DNA from: Rhizobiaceae bacterium UBA1291
GTDB lineage: Bacteria > Pseudomonadota > Alphaproteobacteria > Rhizobiales > Rhizobiaceae
Direction of reading: 5' to 3'
Length of the DNA stretch: 5,448 bases
NCBI GenBank assembly: GCA_002307905.1
Contig: DBUL01000224.1
Location: 14,449 to 19,896, forward strand
The notes under the pieces are model-generated. The model ran no database searches. It was not told the origin of the DNA and worked only from the letters and a program-made list of their open reading frames with translations. The first letter of the stretch is position 1. The number at the start of each line of letters is the position of its first letter. A program made the translations under genes and the position numbers. Positions 1 through 5,142 of the stretch are shown piece after piece.

Positions 1-1150
1 CGGCCGTTTCGACAAAACGAACCGCCGCCGCAATCTTACCCTCGCCGATCCCGAAGCCCCTGCGCCGCGATAGAACTTCCGCCGATTGCGCCATGTCGTA
101 TTCGGTCCGCAGGATATCGCGGGTGGTGAAGACCGCCGGTTCGCTAACTTTGCCCGTCTGTCGGTCTGTCTGCTGCGGCTTCAAGAGCACGAGATCGTCG
201 GACGCCATCAGCCGCGCGCGAATGTTTGCGAAATCTGCGGGATCGTCGACAGTGCGATGCAGCGACTTGGCGATATCCTTCTCGTCGAAGGTGGAGCGCT
301 CGTTCGCAAGCCGCTTCAGCAATAGCTCGGGCTCGGCCAGCAAACGGTCGGCCATCTCCTGCCGTCTCGCGAGATCGGCCGGCGCGAAATACATCTCGAC
401 GCCTTTGCGGGCAAGCGCCGCCTTCTCCGGCCCAAGATGCTTTTGCGCGATGCCATCGAGACCCTGTTCGGCATAGGAGCGACCGTCGAGACGGATATCA
501 TGACCGGCAAGCGCCAGATGCCGGTTGGCGGTTTCGGCCCAACCAATCTTCCAGCTCTTCATCGTCTCCTTGTCGCCGGCCCAGACCTTGTAGACGATCT
601 TACCGTTCGGCCGATCCGGCGTAACGACGCGGAGCGGCTCGCCGTCCGCGCCAAGCACCGGCACCTTTTTCTGCCCGAATCCTTCCTCCGTCAGCGGCCG
701 CAGCGTCGTCATCAGGTGGATATGCGGATTGCCGTCCTTGTCGTGATAGACCCAGTCCGCGATCATTCCTTTCGAGGTCAGATTGTCCCTGACGAACTCC
801 CGAACCAGCGCAATATTTTCCGACCGTGACAGCTCCTCCGGAAGGGCGATAATCAGTTCACGGGCAAGCTGCGCGTCCGCACGCGTTTCGAAGGCATCGA
901 CAGCATTCCAGAGCGCCTCACTTGCCGCCGCAACGGTCTTGCCGTCGATCGCGTTGCTCAGCCAGGGTGGAATCTGGTCCGGAAGCGCCAGCTCCTCATG
1001 CTTCAGTTCGGCCGCGCCGCCGCGATAGCTGAAGGATGTTCCCGCCTGTTCGTCCATCATTCGGGCGCGGTGACGATAGGCGGCGGCCGAGACGATGCTA
1101 CGGCCCGCTCCCCTGCTGATCAGCTGCGCTCTGACGAACATGATCGCCAT
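1..1150 (-). CDS. traA: TraA conjugative relaxase/helicase, N-terminal part (runs off left edge)
   Basis: Partial gene: 383 codons from ATG at 1150-1148, still open at base 1. Reading the minus strand gives an N-terminus MAIMFVRAQLISR followed by SAAAYRHR, with the probable catalytic tyrosine at Tyr25, and the HUH metal motif HDKDGNPHIH with His136, His143 and His145. This is the MobA/MobL (MobQ) relaxase domain, roughly residues 1-230. The rest leads into the helicase part; its Walker A motif would lie beyond the edge. Full-length Ti-type TraA is about 1,100 residues, so about one third is present. It nicks oriT, stays bound to the 5' end and probably unwinds the transferred strand. The start is supported by GGAG at 1160-1157, six bases upstream; an in-frame ATG three codons later (1141-1139) is less well placed. 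It diverges from traCDG across oriT. No frameshift is seen. Identification rests on motifs and gene order. Confidence 0.95.
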   Translation of the reverse strand, partial: MAIMFVRAQLISRGAGRSIVSAAAYRHRARMMDEQAGTSFSYRGGAAELKHEELALPDQIPPWLSNAIDGKTVAAASEALWNAVDAFETRADAQLARELIIALPEELSRSENIALVREFVRDNLTSKGMIADWVYHDKDGNPHIHLMTTLRPLTEEGFGQKKVPVLGADGEPLRVVTPDRPNGKIVYKVWAGDKETMKSWKIGWAETANRHLALAGHDIRLDGRSYAEQGLDGIAQKHLGPEKAALARKGVEMYFAPADLARRQEMADRLLAEPELLLKRLANERSTFDEKDIAKSLHRTVDDPADFANIRARLMASDDLVLLKPQQTDRQTGKVSEPAVFTTRDILRTEYDMAQSAEVLSRRRGFGIGEGKIAAAVRFVETA

Positions 1151-1173
1151 CGTCGTCTCCAGACCTTCCCAGC

Positions 1174-1204
1174 ACGTCGCGCCAGCGACGTATATTGCGC
1201 CCTC
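1174..1204 (+). other. oriT: Origin of transfer core (oriT): inverted repeat plus nick site
   Basis: A perfect 7-bp inverted repeat (ACGTCGC at 1174-1180, loop GCCA, GCGACGT at 1185-1191) is followed at once by ATATTGCGCCCTC. Inverted repeat plus TGCGCCCT is the layout of RSF1010/R1162-type and Ti plasmid origins, which are cut by MobA/TraA relaxases. By analogy the cut falls within TGCG/CCCT, between about 1199 and 1200 on the plus strand. Its place between divergent traA and traC, next to a MobQ relaxase gene, is the usual one. Sequence and structure are seen directly; the nick position is inferred from the family. Confidence 0.88.
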
Positions 1205-1210
1205 AAATCG

Positions 1211-1230
1211 ATCGGCCTGATAAGGCCGAT
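1211..1230. repeat. Perfect 8-bp hairpin with GATA loop beside the nick site
   Basis: ATCGGCCT at 1211-1218 and AGGCCGAT at 1223-1230 form a perfect 8-bp stem with a four-base GATA loop. It starts seven bases after the nick core, on the side that would enter the recipient first. It may be an accessory-protein site (for TraC or TraD), a replication-priming structure or an early terminator for a divergent transcript. It has no U tract on either strand, so a standard intrinsic terminator is unlikely. The structure is certain; the role is unknown. Confidence 0.7.
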
Positions 1231-1254
1231 GCCGCTTTTCGGAAGACGGCCCAA

Positions 1255-1268
1255 GCCGGATTTCCGGC
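1255..1268. repeat. Short inverted repeat in the oriT region
   Basis: GCCGGA at 1255-1260 and TCCGGC at 1263-1268 are perfect inverted arms separated by two bases, effectively a 5-bp stem with an ATTT loop. It is the third dyad downstream of the nick core. Binding site for an oriT protein or a regulator is possible; chance is not excluded at this length. Confidence 0.45.
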
Positions 1269-1303
1269 ATCGACGTTCTGGGGACTTGCGCATGATCGCA
1301 CAT

Positions 1304-1331
1304 TTGACTACATTTTTCTAGTGAGTTAAAT
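1304..1331 (+). promoter_or_regulatory. Probable traCDG promoter with overlapping imperfect dyad
   Basis: TTGACT at 1304-1309 is a good -35 element. TTAAAT at 1326-1331, 16 bp further on, matches four of six bases of TATAAT. The area is AT-rich in an otherwise GC-rich window and lies just upstream of traC, which has no other start region. ATTTGACT (1302-1309) and AGTTAAAT (1324-1331) are inverted copies with one mismatch and cover the -35 and -10, so a repressor or activator could bind there. Promoter call by pattern only; transcription start not known. Confidence 0.5.
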
Positions 1332-1340
1332 GACATATGC

Positions 1341-1352
1341 TGAAAATTTTCA
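1341..1352. promoter_or_regulatory. Perfect 12-bp palindrome in the traC leader
   Basis: TGAAAATTTTCA is a perfect palindrome lying between the proposed -10 and the traC Shine-Dalgarno site (GGAGG at 1363-1367). The position is suitable for an operator. It is AT-rich and could also be bent DNA or chance. It does not resemble the Ti tra box (TGTGCA half-sites). Confidence 0.4.
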
Positions 1353-1373
1353 TTCCATCTTTGGAGGCCAATC

Positions 1374-1661
1374 ATGGCGACGAAATCGGCAATTCTGGAT
1401 ATCGATGCTCAGATCGAGAAGCTGCGTGAACGCAAGAAAACTTTGATAGTCAAATCCGCTGATCGCTTCGCACGTGCTGCGACGAAGTCAGGGTTGGCGG
1501 AAATGGAGATCAGCGATGAGGAGGTCGATGGCATCTTCGAAGAGATCGCCGCTCGATTTCGCAAAGGCGAGAAGAAAGGGTCTGGTGGCTCTGCTGCTTC
1601 GCCGCGTGGACAAGCAAATGGCGGGACTGGAGCGGCGACGGAGGTTCCTCATGACCACTGA
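1374..1661 (+). CDS. traC: TraC conjugal transfer accessory protein
   Basis: Encodes 95 residues, close to the usual length of the rhizobial/Ti TraC family. The N-terminal part (about residues 8-70) is charged and helix-rich, with DIDAQIEKLRERKKTL suggesting a short coiled coil; the last 25 residues are Gly/Ala/Ser-rich and probably disordered. No signal peptide or membrane segment is seen. TraC is a cytoplasmic protein of the DNA-transfer-initiation set, encoded next to oriT and thought to help TraA there; its biochemical action is not settled. The ATG at 1374 is fixed by GGAGG at 1363-1367, six bases upstream. It is the first gene of the traCDG operon and overlaps traD by 11 bases. Assignment rests on resemblance to the family plus gene order. 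Confidence 0.88.
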   Translation: MATKSAILDIDAQIEKLRERKKTLIVKSADRFARAATKSGLAEMEISDEEVDGIFEEIAARFRKGEKKGSGGSAASPRGQANGGTGAATEVPHDH

Positions 1662-1884
1662 CCGGAAAAGGCAAGCGCGCGAAAAATTTCTGCTTGGCGG
1701 CATCGTCGTGCGGGCGGGACTGTCGAAGGCAGACCGCGCCTTCTTGCTCGGAGGATTGCTGGAGCTTGCCAGGATTGCACCGAGCTCACTGGAGCATCGG
1801 CGGCTCCAAGGGATCGGTGAGGAGGCTTTCAAGGTCACGATGCTGGATGGCGGCACACCACTCATGGTCGAGGCCGCAGAATGA
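1651..1884 (+). CDS. traD: TraD conjugal transfer accessory protein (Ti/rhizobial type)
   Basis: Encodes 77 residues. The stretch FLLGGIVVRAGLSKADRAF followed by LLGGLLELA is typical of the small TraD family of Ti and rhizobial plasmids, usually about 70 residues; it is unrelated to the large F-plasmid coupling protein of the same name. Function beyond a role in transfer is not well known. The frame stays open upstream to 1474, but ATG 1651 is chosen because GGAGG at 1640-1644 lies six bases before it, the family signature begins just after it, and the longer form would run across most of traC. It starts inside the end of traC and its stop overlaps the traG start as ATGA (1881-1884), which suggests translational coupling. 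Confidence 0.87.
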   Translation: MTTDRKRQAREKFLLGGIVVRAGLSKADRAFLLGGLLELARIAPSSLEHRRLQGIGEEAFKVTMLDGGTPLMVEAAE

Positions 1885-3794
1885 CAATCAGGGCAAAGCC
1901 GCATCCCAGCCTGTTGCTCATACTCGTGCCGATCACAGTGACAATGTTTGCCATCTATGTCGCCGGCTGGCGCTGGCCAGAACTCGCCGGGGGCATGACG
2001 GGAAAAACGCTATACTGGTTTCTTCGGGCCTCTCCCGTGCCGGCTCTTTTGTTTGGACCGCTGGCGGGGCTTCTGACCGTCTGGGCGCTGCCGTTGCATC
2101 GGCGAAGACCGATCGCTATGGCGACGCTCATCTGCTTCCTATCCGTCGCCGGCTTTTATGCGCTGCGGGAATTCGGCCGGCTCTCCCCTTCGGTCGAAAG
2201 CGGCGCAGTCACATGGAACCAGGCGCTGTCGTTCATCGATATGGTGGCGGTTGTCGGCGCCGTCGTCGGCTTCATGGCGACGGCAGTATCCGCACGCATC
2301 TCGACGGTCGTCTCCGAACCGGTGAAGCGCGCCAAGCGCGGCACCTTCGGAGATGCGGACTGGCTGTCCATGTCTGCGGCGGGCCGGCTCTTTCCCGATG
2401 ACGGCGAGATCGTCGTCGGCGAGCGTTACCGTGTCGACAAGGAAATCGTCCATGAGCTGCCCTTCGATCCAAACGATCCGGCGACCTGGGGACAGGGCGG
2501 CAAGGCGCCGCTGCTCACCTACAAGCAAGACTTCGATTCCACCCACATGCTGTTTTTCGCGGGGTCGGGTGGTTACAAAACCACCAGCAACGTGATCCCG
2601 ACAGCGCTTCGATATTCCGGACCGCTGATCTGCCTCGACCCGTCCACAGAGGTGGCGCCGATGGTCGTCGAGCATCGGCGGCAGAGACTCGGGCGCCAGG
2701 TGATGGTGCTCGACCCGGCAAACCCCATCATGGGCTTCAATGTGCTCGATGGCATCGAGACGTCGAAGCAGAAGGAACAGGACATCGTCGGCATCGCCCA
2801 CATGCTCCTCTCGGAAAGCGTGCGCTTCGAATCATCGACCGGATCTTACTTCCAATCGCAGGCGCATAACCTGCTCACCGGTCTTCTGGCGCATGTGATG
2901 CTATCGCCGGAATACGCAGGACGGCGAAACTTGCGCAGTCTTCGGCAGATCGTCTCCGAGCCGGAGACCTCCGTGCTCGCAATGCTCCGCGACGTCCAGC
3001 AGCATTCGGCATCGAAGTTCATCAGCGAAACGCTGGGGGTGTTCGTCAACATGACCGAGCAGACGTTCTCTGGCGTCTATTCGACCGCATCGAAGGATAC
3101 GCAATGGCTGTCGCTCGACAACTACGCGGCCTTGGTGTGCGGCAACACGTTCAAACCCAGCGATCTCATCAGCGGCAAGAAAGACGTGTTCCTGAATATC
3201 CCGGCGTCGATCCTGCGTTCCTATCCGGGCATCGGCCGTGTCATCGTTGGCTCGCTGATCAATGCCATGATCGAGGCTGACGGCGCGTTTCAGCGCCGGG
3301 CGCTGTTCATGTTGGATGAGGTCGACCTGCTCGGCTACATGCGCGTTCTCGAAGAGGCGCGCGACCGCGGTCGCAAATATGGCGTCAGCATGATGCTTCT
3401 CTACCAGTCCGTCGGTCAGCTTGAACGGCATTTTGGAAAAGACGGCGCGGTCTCATGGATCGACGGCTGCGCGTTCGCGAGCTACGCGGCGATCAAGGCA
3501 TTGGAGACGGCGCGCAACGTCTCGGCGCAATGTGGGGAGATGACCGTCGAGGTGAAGGGCAGTTCGCGCAACATCGGCTGGGACACGAAGAACAGCGCAT
3601 CGCGCAAATCGGAGAGTCTCAACTTTCAGCGCCGGCCGCTCATCATGCCTCACGAGATCACACAGTCGATGAGGAAGGACGAGCAGATCATCATCGTCCA
3701 GGGACATAGCCCCATCCGCTGCGGACGGGCTGTCTATTTCAGACGAAAGGACATGGACACGCAGGCCCAGGTCAACCGTTTCGTCAAGCCGTGA
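1881..3794 (+). CDS. traG: TraG type IV coupling protein (VirD4 family ATPase)
   Basis: Encodes 637 residues, near the roughly 640-660 of Ti-type TraG. It should be the inner-membrane coupling protein that passes the TraA-DNA complex to the type IV secretion channel. Hydrophobic segments at about 10-29, 47-70, 78-95 and 118-136 form the N-terminal membrane anchor. Walker A is GSGGYKTT at 228-235 (Lys233); Walker B is LFMLDE at 475-480 (Asp479, Glu480); a conserved MLLYQS with Gln509 follows. The C-terminus IIIVQGHSPIRCGRAVYFRR is typical of the family. ATG 1881 overlaps the traD stop and has GAGG at 1870-1873. The frame is intact, with no missing motif. It is the last gene of the traCDG operon; the mating-pair (trb) genes it would serve are not here. 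Other open frames across it are shadows. Confidence 0.95.
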   Translation: MTIRAKPHPSLLLILVPITVTMFAIYVAGWRWPELAGGMTGKTLYWFLRASPVPALLFGPLAGLLTVWALPLHRRRPIAMATLICFLSVAGFYALREFGRLSPSVESGAVTWNQALSFIDMVAVVGAVVGFMATAVSARISTVVSEPVKRAKRGTFGDADWLSMSAAGRLFPDDGEIVVGERYRVDKEIVHELPFDPNDPATWGQGGKAPLLTYKQDFDSTHMLFFAGSGGYKTTSNVIPTALRYSGPLICLDPSTEVAPMVVEHRRQRLGRQVMVLDPANPIMGFNVLDGIETSKQKEQDIVGIAHMLLSESVRFESSTGSYFQSQAHNLLTGLLAHVMLSPEYAGRRNLRSLRQIVSEPETSVLAMLRDVQQHSASKFISETLGVFVNMTEQTFSGVYSTASKDTQWLSLDNYAALVCGNTFKPSDLISGKKDVFLNIPASILRSYPGIGRVIVGSLINAMIEADGAFQRRALFMLDEVDLLGYMRVLEEARDRGRKYGVSMMLLYQSVGQLERHFGKDGAVSWIDGCAFASYAAIKALETARNVSAQCGEMTVEVKGSSRNIGWDTKNSASRKSESLNFQRRPLIMPHEITQSMRKDEQIIIVQGHSPIRCGRAVYFRRKDMDTQAQVNRFVKP

Positions 3795-3817
3795 GTTTTC
3801 AGAGACCATTTGAAAAC
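3795..3817. repeat. Inverted repeat directly after traG stop
   Basis: GTTTTCA at 3795-3801 and TGAAAAC at 3811-3817 are perfect 7-bp inverted arms around a nine-base loop. The first base follows the traG stop codon (3792-3794). The stem is AT-rich and has no U tract after it on the plus strand, so it is a poor intrinsic terminator. It could mark the end of the operon's mRNA or protect its 3' end. Between here and the next gene (3818-3972) nothing else is evident except a weak CGTCC/GGACG hairpin at 3913-3928. Confidence 0.45.
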
Positions 3818-3972
3818 CGGGTGGCGGGTTGAGGCCGTCCATGGTTCAAGCTTCTGATGTGGAAAACAGCGAATTGGGCGTGGATGGCTGTTGGTGATGG
3901 TTGCACCTCAAACGTCCTTTGTTGGACGAGGCGACACTTGTCGATCCAACCGACACCTTGGAGATTGGAAAC

Positions 3973-4410
3973 ATGGCACTCAAGCGGATGGACAACATAG
4001 GAATCGTCGTCGAAGACCTCGGAGGGGCGATTGATTTCTTTCGTGAACTCGGCCTCGAGCTCGAAGGACGGGCCATGATCGAAGGAGAATGGGCCGGACG
4101 CGTTACTGGGCTGGGCGATCAGCATGTCGAGATTGCGAAGATGCGCACACCTGATGGCCACAGCCGCCTCGAACTCTCCCGCTTCCTCACACCTGATGTC
4201 ATTGCAGATCACCGGAACGCCCCGGTCAACGCGCTCGGCTACCTCCGCGCCATGTTCACCGTTGATGACATCGACGACACGCTTGAAAGGCTGGGTGCGC
4301 GCGGCGCGCGGCTCGTAGGCGAAGTCGTCCGGTATCAAGATGCGTATCGGCTCTGCTACATCCGCGGACCCGAAGGACTTCTCATCGGACTCGCAGAAGA
4401 ACTCAGCTGA
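3973..4410 (+). CDS. VOC-fold (glyoxalase/bleomycin-resistance/dioxygenase superfamily) protein
   Basis: Encodes 145 residues, cytoplasmic, no signal peptide. Two VOC repeats can be traced: the first opens with MDNIGIVVEDLGGAIDFF (residues 6-23) and reaches HSRLELSRF (63-71); the second runs from LRAMFTVDDID (91-101) to YIRGPEGLLIGLAEEL (129-144). Members bind metals or small molecules as lyases, dioxygenases, isomerases or antibiotic-binding proteins; the substrate here cannot be named. Aligned by eye to the usual four metal positions, this protein has Asn8, Glu67, Arg92 and Gly139, so only Glu67 is a normal ligand; it may not bind metal canonically. ATG 3973 is chosen over an in-frame TTG at 3901 because GGAG lies at 3960-3963 and the fold starts right after it. 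It is 178 bases after traG and probably separately transcribed. Likely plasmid cargo, not part of transfer. Confidence 0.85.
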   Translation: MALKRMDNIGIVVEDLGGAIDFFRELGLELEGRAMIEGEWAGRVTGLGDQHVEIAKMRTPDGHSRLELSRFLTPDVIADHRNAPVNALGYLRAMFTVDDIDDTLERLGARGARLVGEVVRYQDAYRLCYIRGPEGLLIGLAEELS

Positions 4411-4510
4411 GCGCAATACGAAAACGAATGGAGAAGGCCGCCCATCCGAGTTTTCATCGAGATCCTCCGACGCCGAGAAGACCAGTCTGGGTCCAATGTA
4501 CGGCCGAGAT

Positions 4511-4540
4511 CAGCCGGTCCGCCGAGCGGACCTTCGGCTG
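4511..4540. repeat. Strong GC-rich hairpin downstream of the VOC gene
   Basis: CAGCCG (4511-4516) pairs with CGGCTG (4535-4540), and GTCCGC (4517-4522) pairs with GCGGAC (4526-4531), giving a 12-bp stem with a three-base bulge and a CGA loop. It lies 100 bases after the VOC stop. No U tract follows on either strand, so factor-independent termination is not clear. It could be a 3' end structure or part of a structured RNA. Confidence 0.55.
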
Positions 4541-4591
4541 CGGTCGCCCGATTGGCTGCCGCGCGCCCGCGAAAGGGATCGTCACCGAAGG

Positions 4592-4614
4592 CCGAGACGG
4601 CAAAGCCGGCTCGG
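4592..4614. repeat. Hairpin with one A-G mismatch
   Basis: CCGAG (4592-4596) pairs with CTCGG (4610-4614), and CGGC (4598-4601) pairs with GCCG (4605-4608) around an AAA loop; only A4597/G4609 is unpaired. Role unknown. It shares the single A-G mismatch with the larger hairpin at 5070-5104, which may be chance. Confidence 0.4.
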
Positions 4615-4645
4615 GGAGCGACGGAACGGCGCGAGTAGAGCCCGT

Positions 4646-4659
4646 TCGGCGATAGCCGA
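4646..4659. repeat. Small hairpin with GATA loop
   Basis: TCGGC (4646-4650) and GCCGA (4655-4659) enclose a GATA loop, the same tetraloop as in the oriT-side hairpin at 1211-1230. Three T follow (4660-4662), too few for a confident terminator. Short enough to occur by chance in GC-rich DNA. Confidence 0.3.
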
Positions 4660-4705
4660 TTTGCCAAACCGCCGCTCATCGCCCGGCGAACATTGCATCA
4701 CCAAA

Positions 4706-4733
4706 ATGAATCGTCGCGTGACGATAGATTCAT
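4706..4733. promoter_or_regulatory. Inverted repeat upstream of the WGR gene
   Basis: ATGAATC (4706-4712) and GATTCAT (4727-4733) are perfect inverted arms. An alternative inner stem pairs ATCGTC (4710-4715) with GACGAT (4720-4725) around GCGT. It lies 45-72 bases before the WGR start codon, where a promoter or operator is expected, and is less GC-rich than its surroundings. No confident -35/-10 pair could be placed. Regulatory role is inferred from position. Confidence 0.4.
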
Positions 4734-4753
4734 AACTGTCGTTGGACTGGGTT

Positions 4754-4767
4754 TCGCCGATCGGCGA
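4754..4767. promoter_or_regulatory. Perfect 14-bp palindrome before the WGR start codon
   Basis: TCGCCGATCGGCGA reads the same on both strands and ends ten bases before ATG 4778. In DNA it could be an operator for a dimeric repressor. In RNA it would form a stem, or a self-pairing dimer site, next to the ribosome entry region and might limit translation. Both are inference from position and symmetry. Confidence 0.4.
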
Positions 4768-4777
4768 TCCTTGAGCT

Positions 4778-5047
4778 ATGCTCGCTCAACCGTACCAGCT
4801 ATATATCGAACGCACGGACCCCACCAGGAATATGGCGCGGTACTACGCGCTGTCGATCGAGCCGACGTTGTTCGGTACCCTTTGCCTGAGCCGAAGATGG
4901 GGCCGGATCGGTTCGACCGGACAGTCGCTCGAACATTATTTCGACGCGGAAATTGAGGCTGTCGCTATGTTTCTGGCCCTCCTGCGGATGAAACGAGCGC
5001 GAGGATACAAGGCTGCCCCTCGGTTACACGATCATAATCTCCTTTGA
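4778..5047 (+). CDS. Stand-alone WGR-domain protein
   Basis: Encodes 89 residues, nearly all a single WGR domain: YQLYIERTDPTRNMARYYAL opens it, the signature RRWGRIGSTGQ carries Trp41-Gly42-Arg43, and KRARGYKAA (72-80) closes it. WGR domains are best known from PARP enzymes, where they contact nucleic acid ends, and from bacterial fusion proteins; short single-domain forms are common in rhizobial genomes and plasmids and their role is unknown. Nucleic-acid binding is inferred from the family. Start ATG 4778 has only a weak GAG at 4773-4775; the next in-frame ATG (4832, Met19) would cut into the domain, so 4778 is kept. It follows a hairpin-rich leader with a palindrome close to the start, and faces a small convergent gene. 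The reading frame is intact. Confidence 0.83.
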   Translation: MLAQPYQLYIERTDPTRNMARYYALSIEPTLFGTLCLSRRWGRIGSTGQSLEHYFDAEIEAVAMFLALLRMKRARGYKAAPRLHDHNLL

Positions 5048-5054
5048 TCGCAGT

Positions 5055-5069
5055 CGAAGCGCAGCTTCG
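5055..5069. repeat. Hairpin just after the WGR gene
   Basis: CGAAGC (5055-5060) and GCTTCG (5064-5069) are perfect 6-bp arms around GCA, starting eight bases after the WGR stop codon. It directly abuts the larger hairpin at 5070-5104. No U tract follows. Likely a 3' end or terminator-associated structure. Confidence 0.5.
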
Positions 5070-5104
5070 GGTTCCTCACGCCGGTCGATCCGGCGGGAGG
5101 AACC
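5070..5104. terminator. Long hairpin between convergent genes, possible terminator
   Basis: GGTTCCTC (5070-5077) pairs with GAGGAACC (5097-5104), and CGCCGG (5079-5084) pairs with CCGGCG (5090-5095) around a TCGAT loop: 14 pairs with one A-G mismatch. It lies 23 bases after the WGR stop and in the gap between convergent genes, where a two-way terminator is expected. Neither strand has a T run after it, so the terminator role is inferred from place and stability and could be Rho-assisted or mRNA-protecting. Confidence 0.5.
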
Positions 5105-5116
5105 AATTGCTTAGGC

Positions 5117-5142
5117 AAAAGCGCCTCCCTCATTGGGGAGGC
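5117..5142 (-). terminator. Intrinsic terminator of the small minus-strand gene
   Basis: Read on the minus strand, GCCTCCC (5142-5136), loop CAATGA and GGGAGGC (5129-5123) form a perfect 7-bp GC-rich stem, followed after GC by TTTT (5120-5117). The stop codon TGA of the 55-aa gene lies in the loop. Position, stem and short T run together support a factor-independent terminator, though the T run is only four long. Confidence 0.6.

Larger units (their letters stand above)
4411..4777. other. 367-base stretch with no convincing gene, rich in hairpins
   Basis: Open frames cross this stretch on both strands (for example plus 4428-4655 and minus 4356-4679), but none has a Shine-Dalgarno site I can accept, and their products are Arg/Pro/Ser-rich and unlike any domain I know. 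What stands out is secondary structure: hairpins at 4511-4540, 4592-4614, 4646-4659 and 4706-4733 and a palindrome at 4754-4767. It could be a decayed gene, a noncoding RNA, or the regulatory region of the WGR gene that follows. I cannot decide among these. Confidence 0.5.

Noticed and set aside
1287..1300. TGCG-N6-CGCA dyad as a possible tra box.
   Set aside because: Arms are only four bases and do not line up with the TGTGCA half-sites and spacing of the TraR site.
86..1321. Several plus-strand open frames opposite traA (for example 86-325, 93-476, 226-624, 437-829, 783-1028, 998-1321).
   Set aside because: The minus strand here codes for a clear relaxase with intact motifs; the plus frames are GC-rich shadows with no domain likeness.
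1474..1650. Upstream extension of the traD frame to an ATG at 1474.
   Set aside because: It would overlap most of traC in another frame, lacks family likeness, and the GGAGG at 1640-1644 fixes the start at 1651.
1488..3842. Minus-strand open frames across traC, traD and traG (for example 2139-2801, 2901-3431, 3453-3842).
   Set aside because: They mirror strong coding sequence of the plus strand, have no recognisable domains and no sensible start signals.
3901..3972. TTG start giving the VOC protein 24 extra residues.
   Set aside because: No Shine-Dalgarno site before 3901, and the VOC fold begins just after ATG 3973, which has GGAG at 3960-3963.
4356..4679. Minus-strand 107-aa frame and plus-strand frames at 4340-4735 and 4428-4655.
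   Set aside because: No ribosome site, low-complexity Arg/Ser/Pro-rich products, and overlap with the VOC 3' end in two cases. A decayed gene is not excluded.
4693..4956. 87-aa plus-strand frame overlapping the WGR gene.
   Set aside because: It is the alternative frame of the WGR gene, whose signature RRWGRIGS lies in the other frame.
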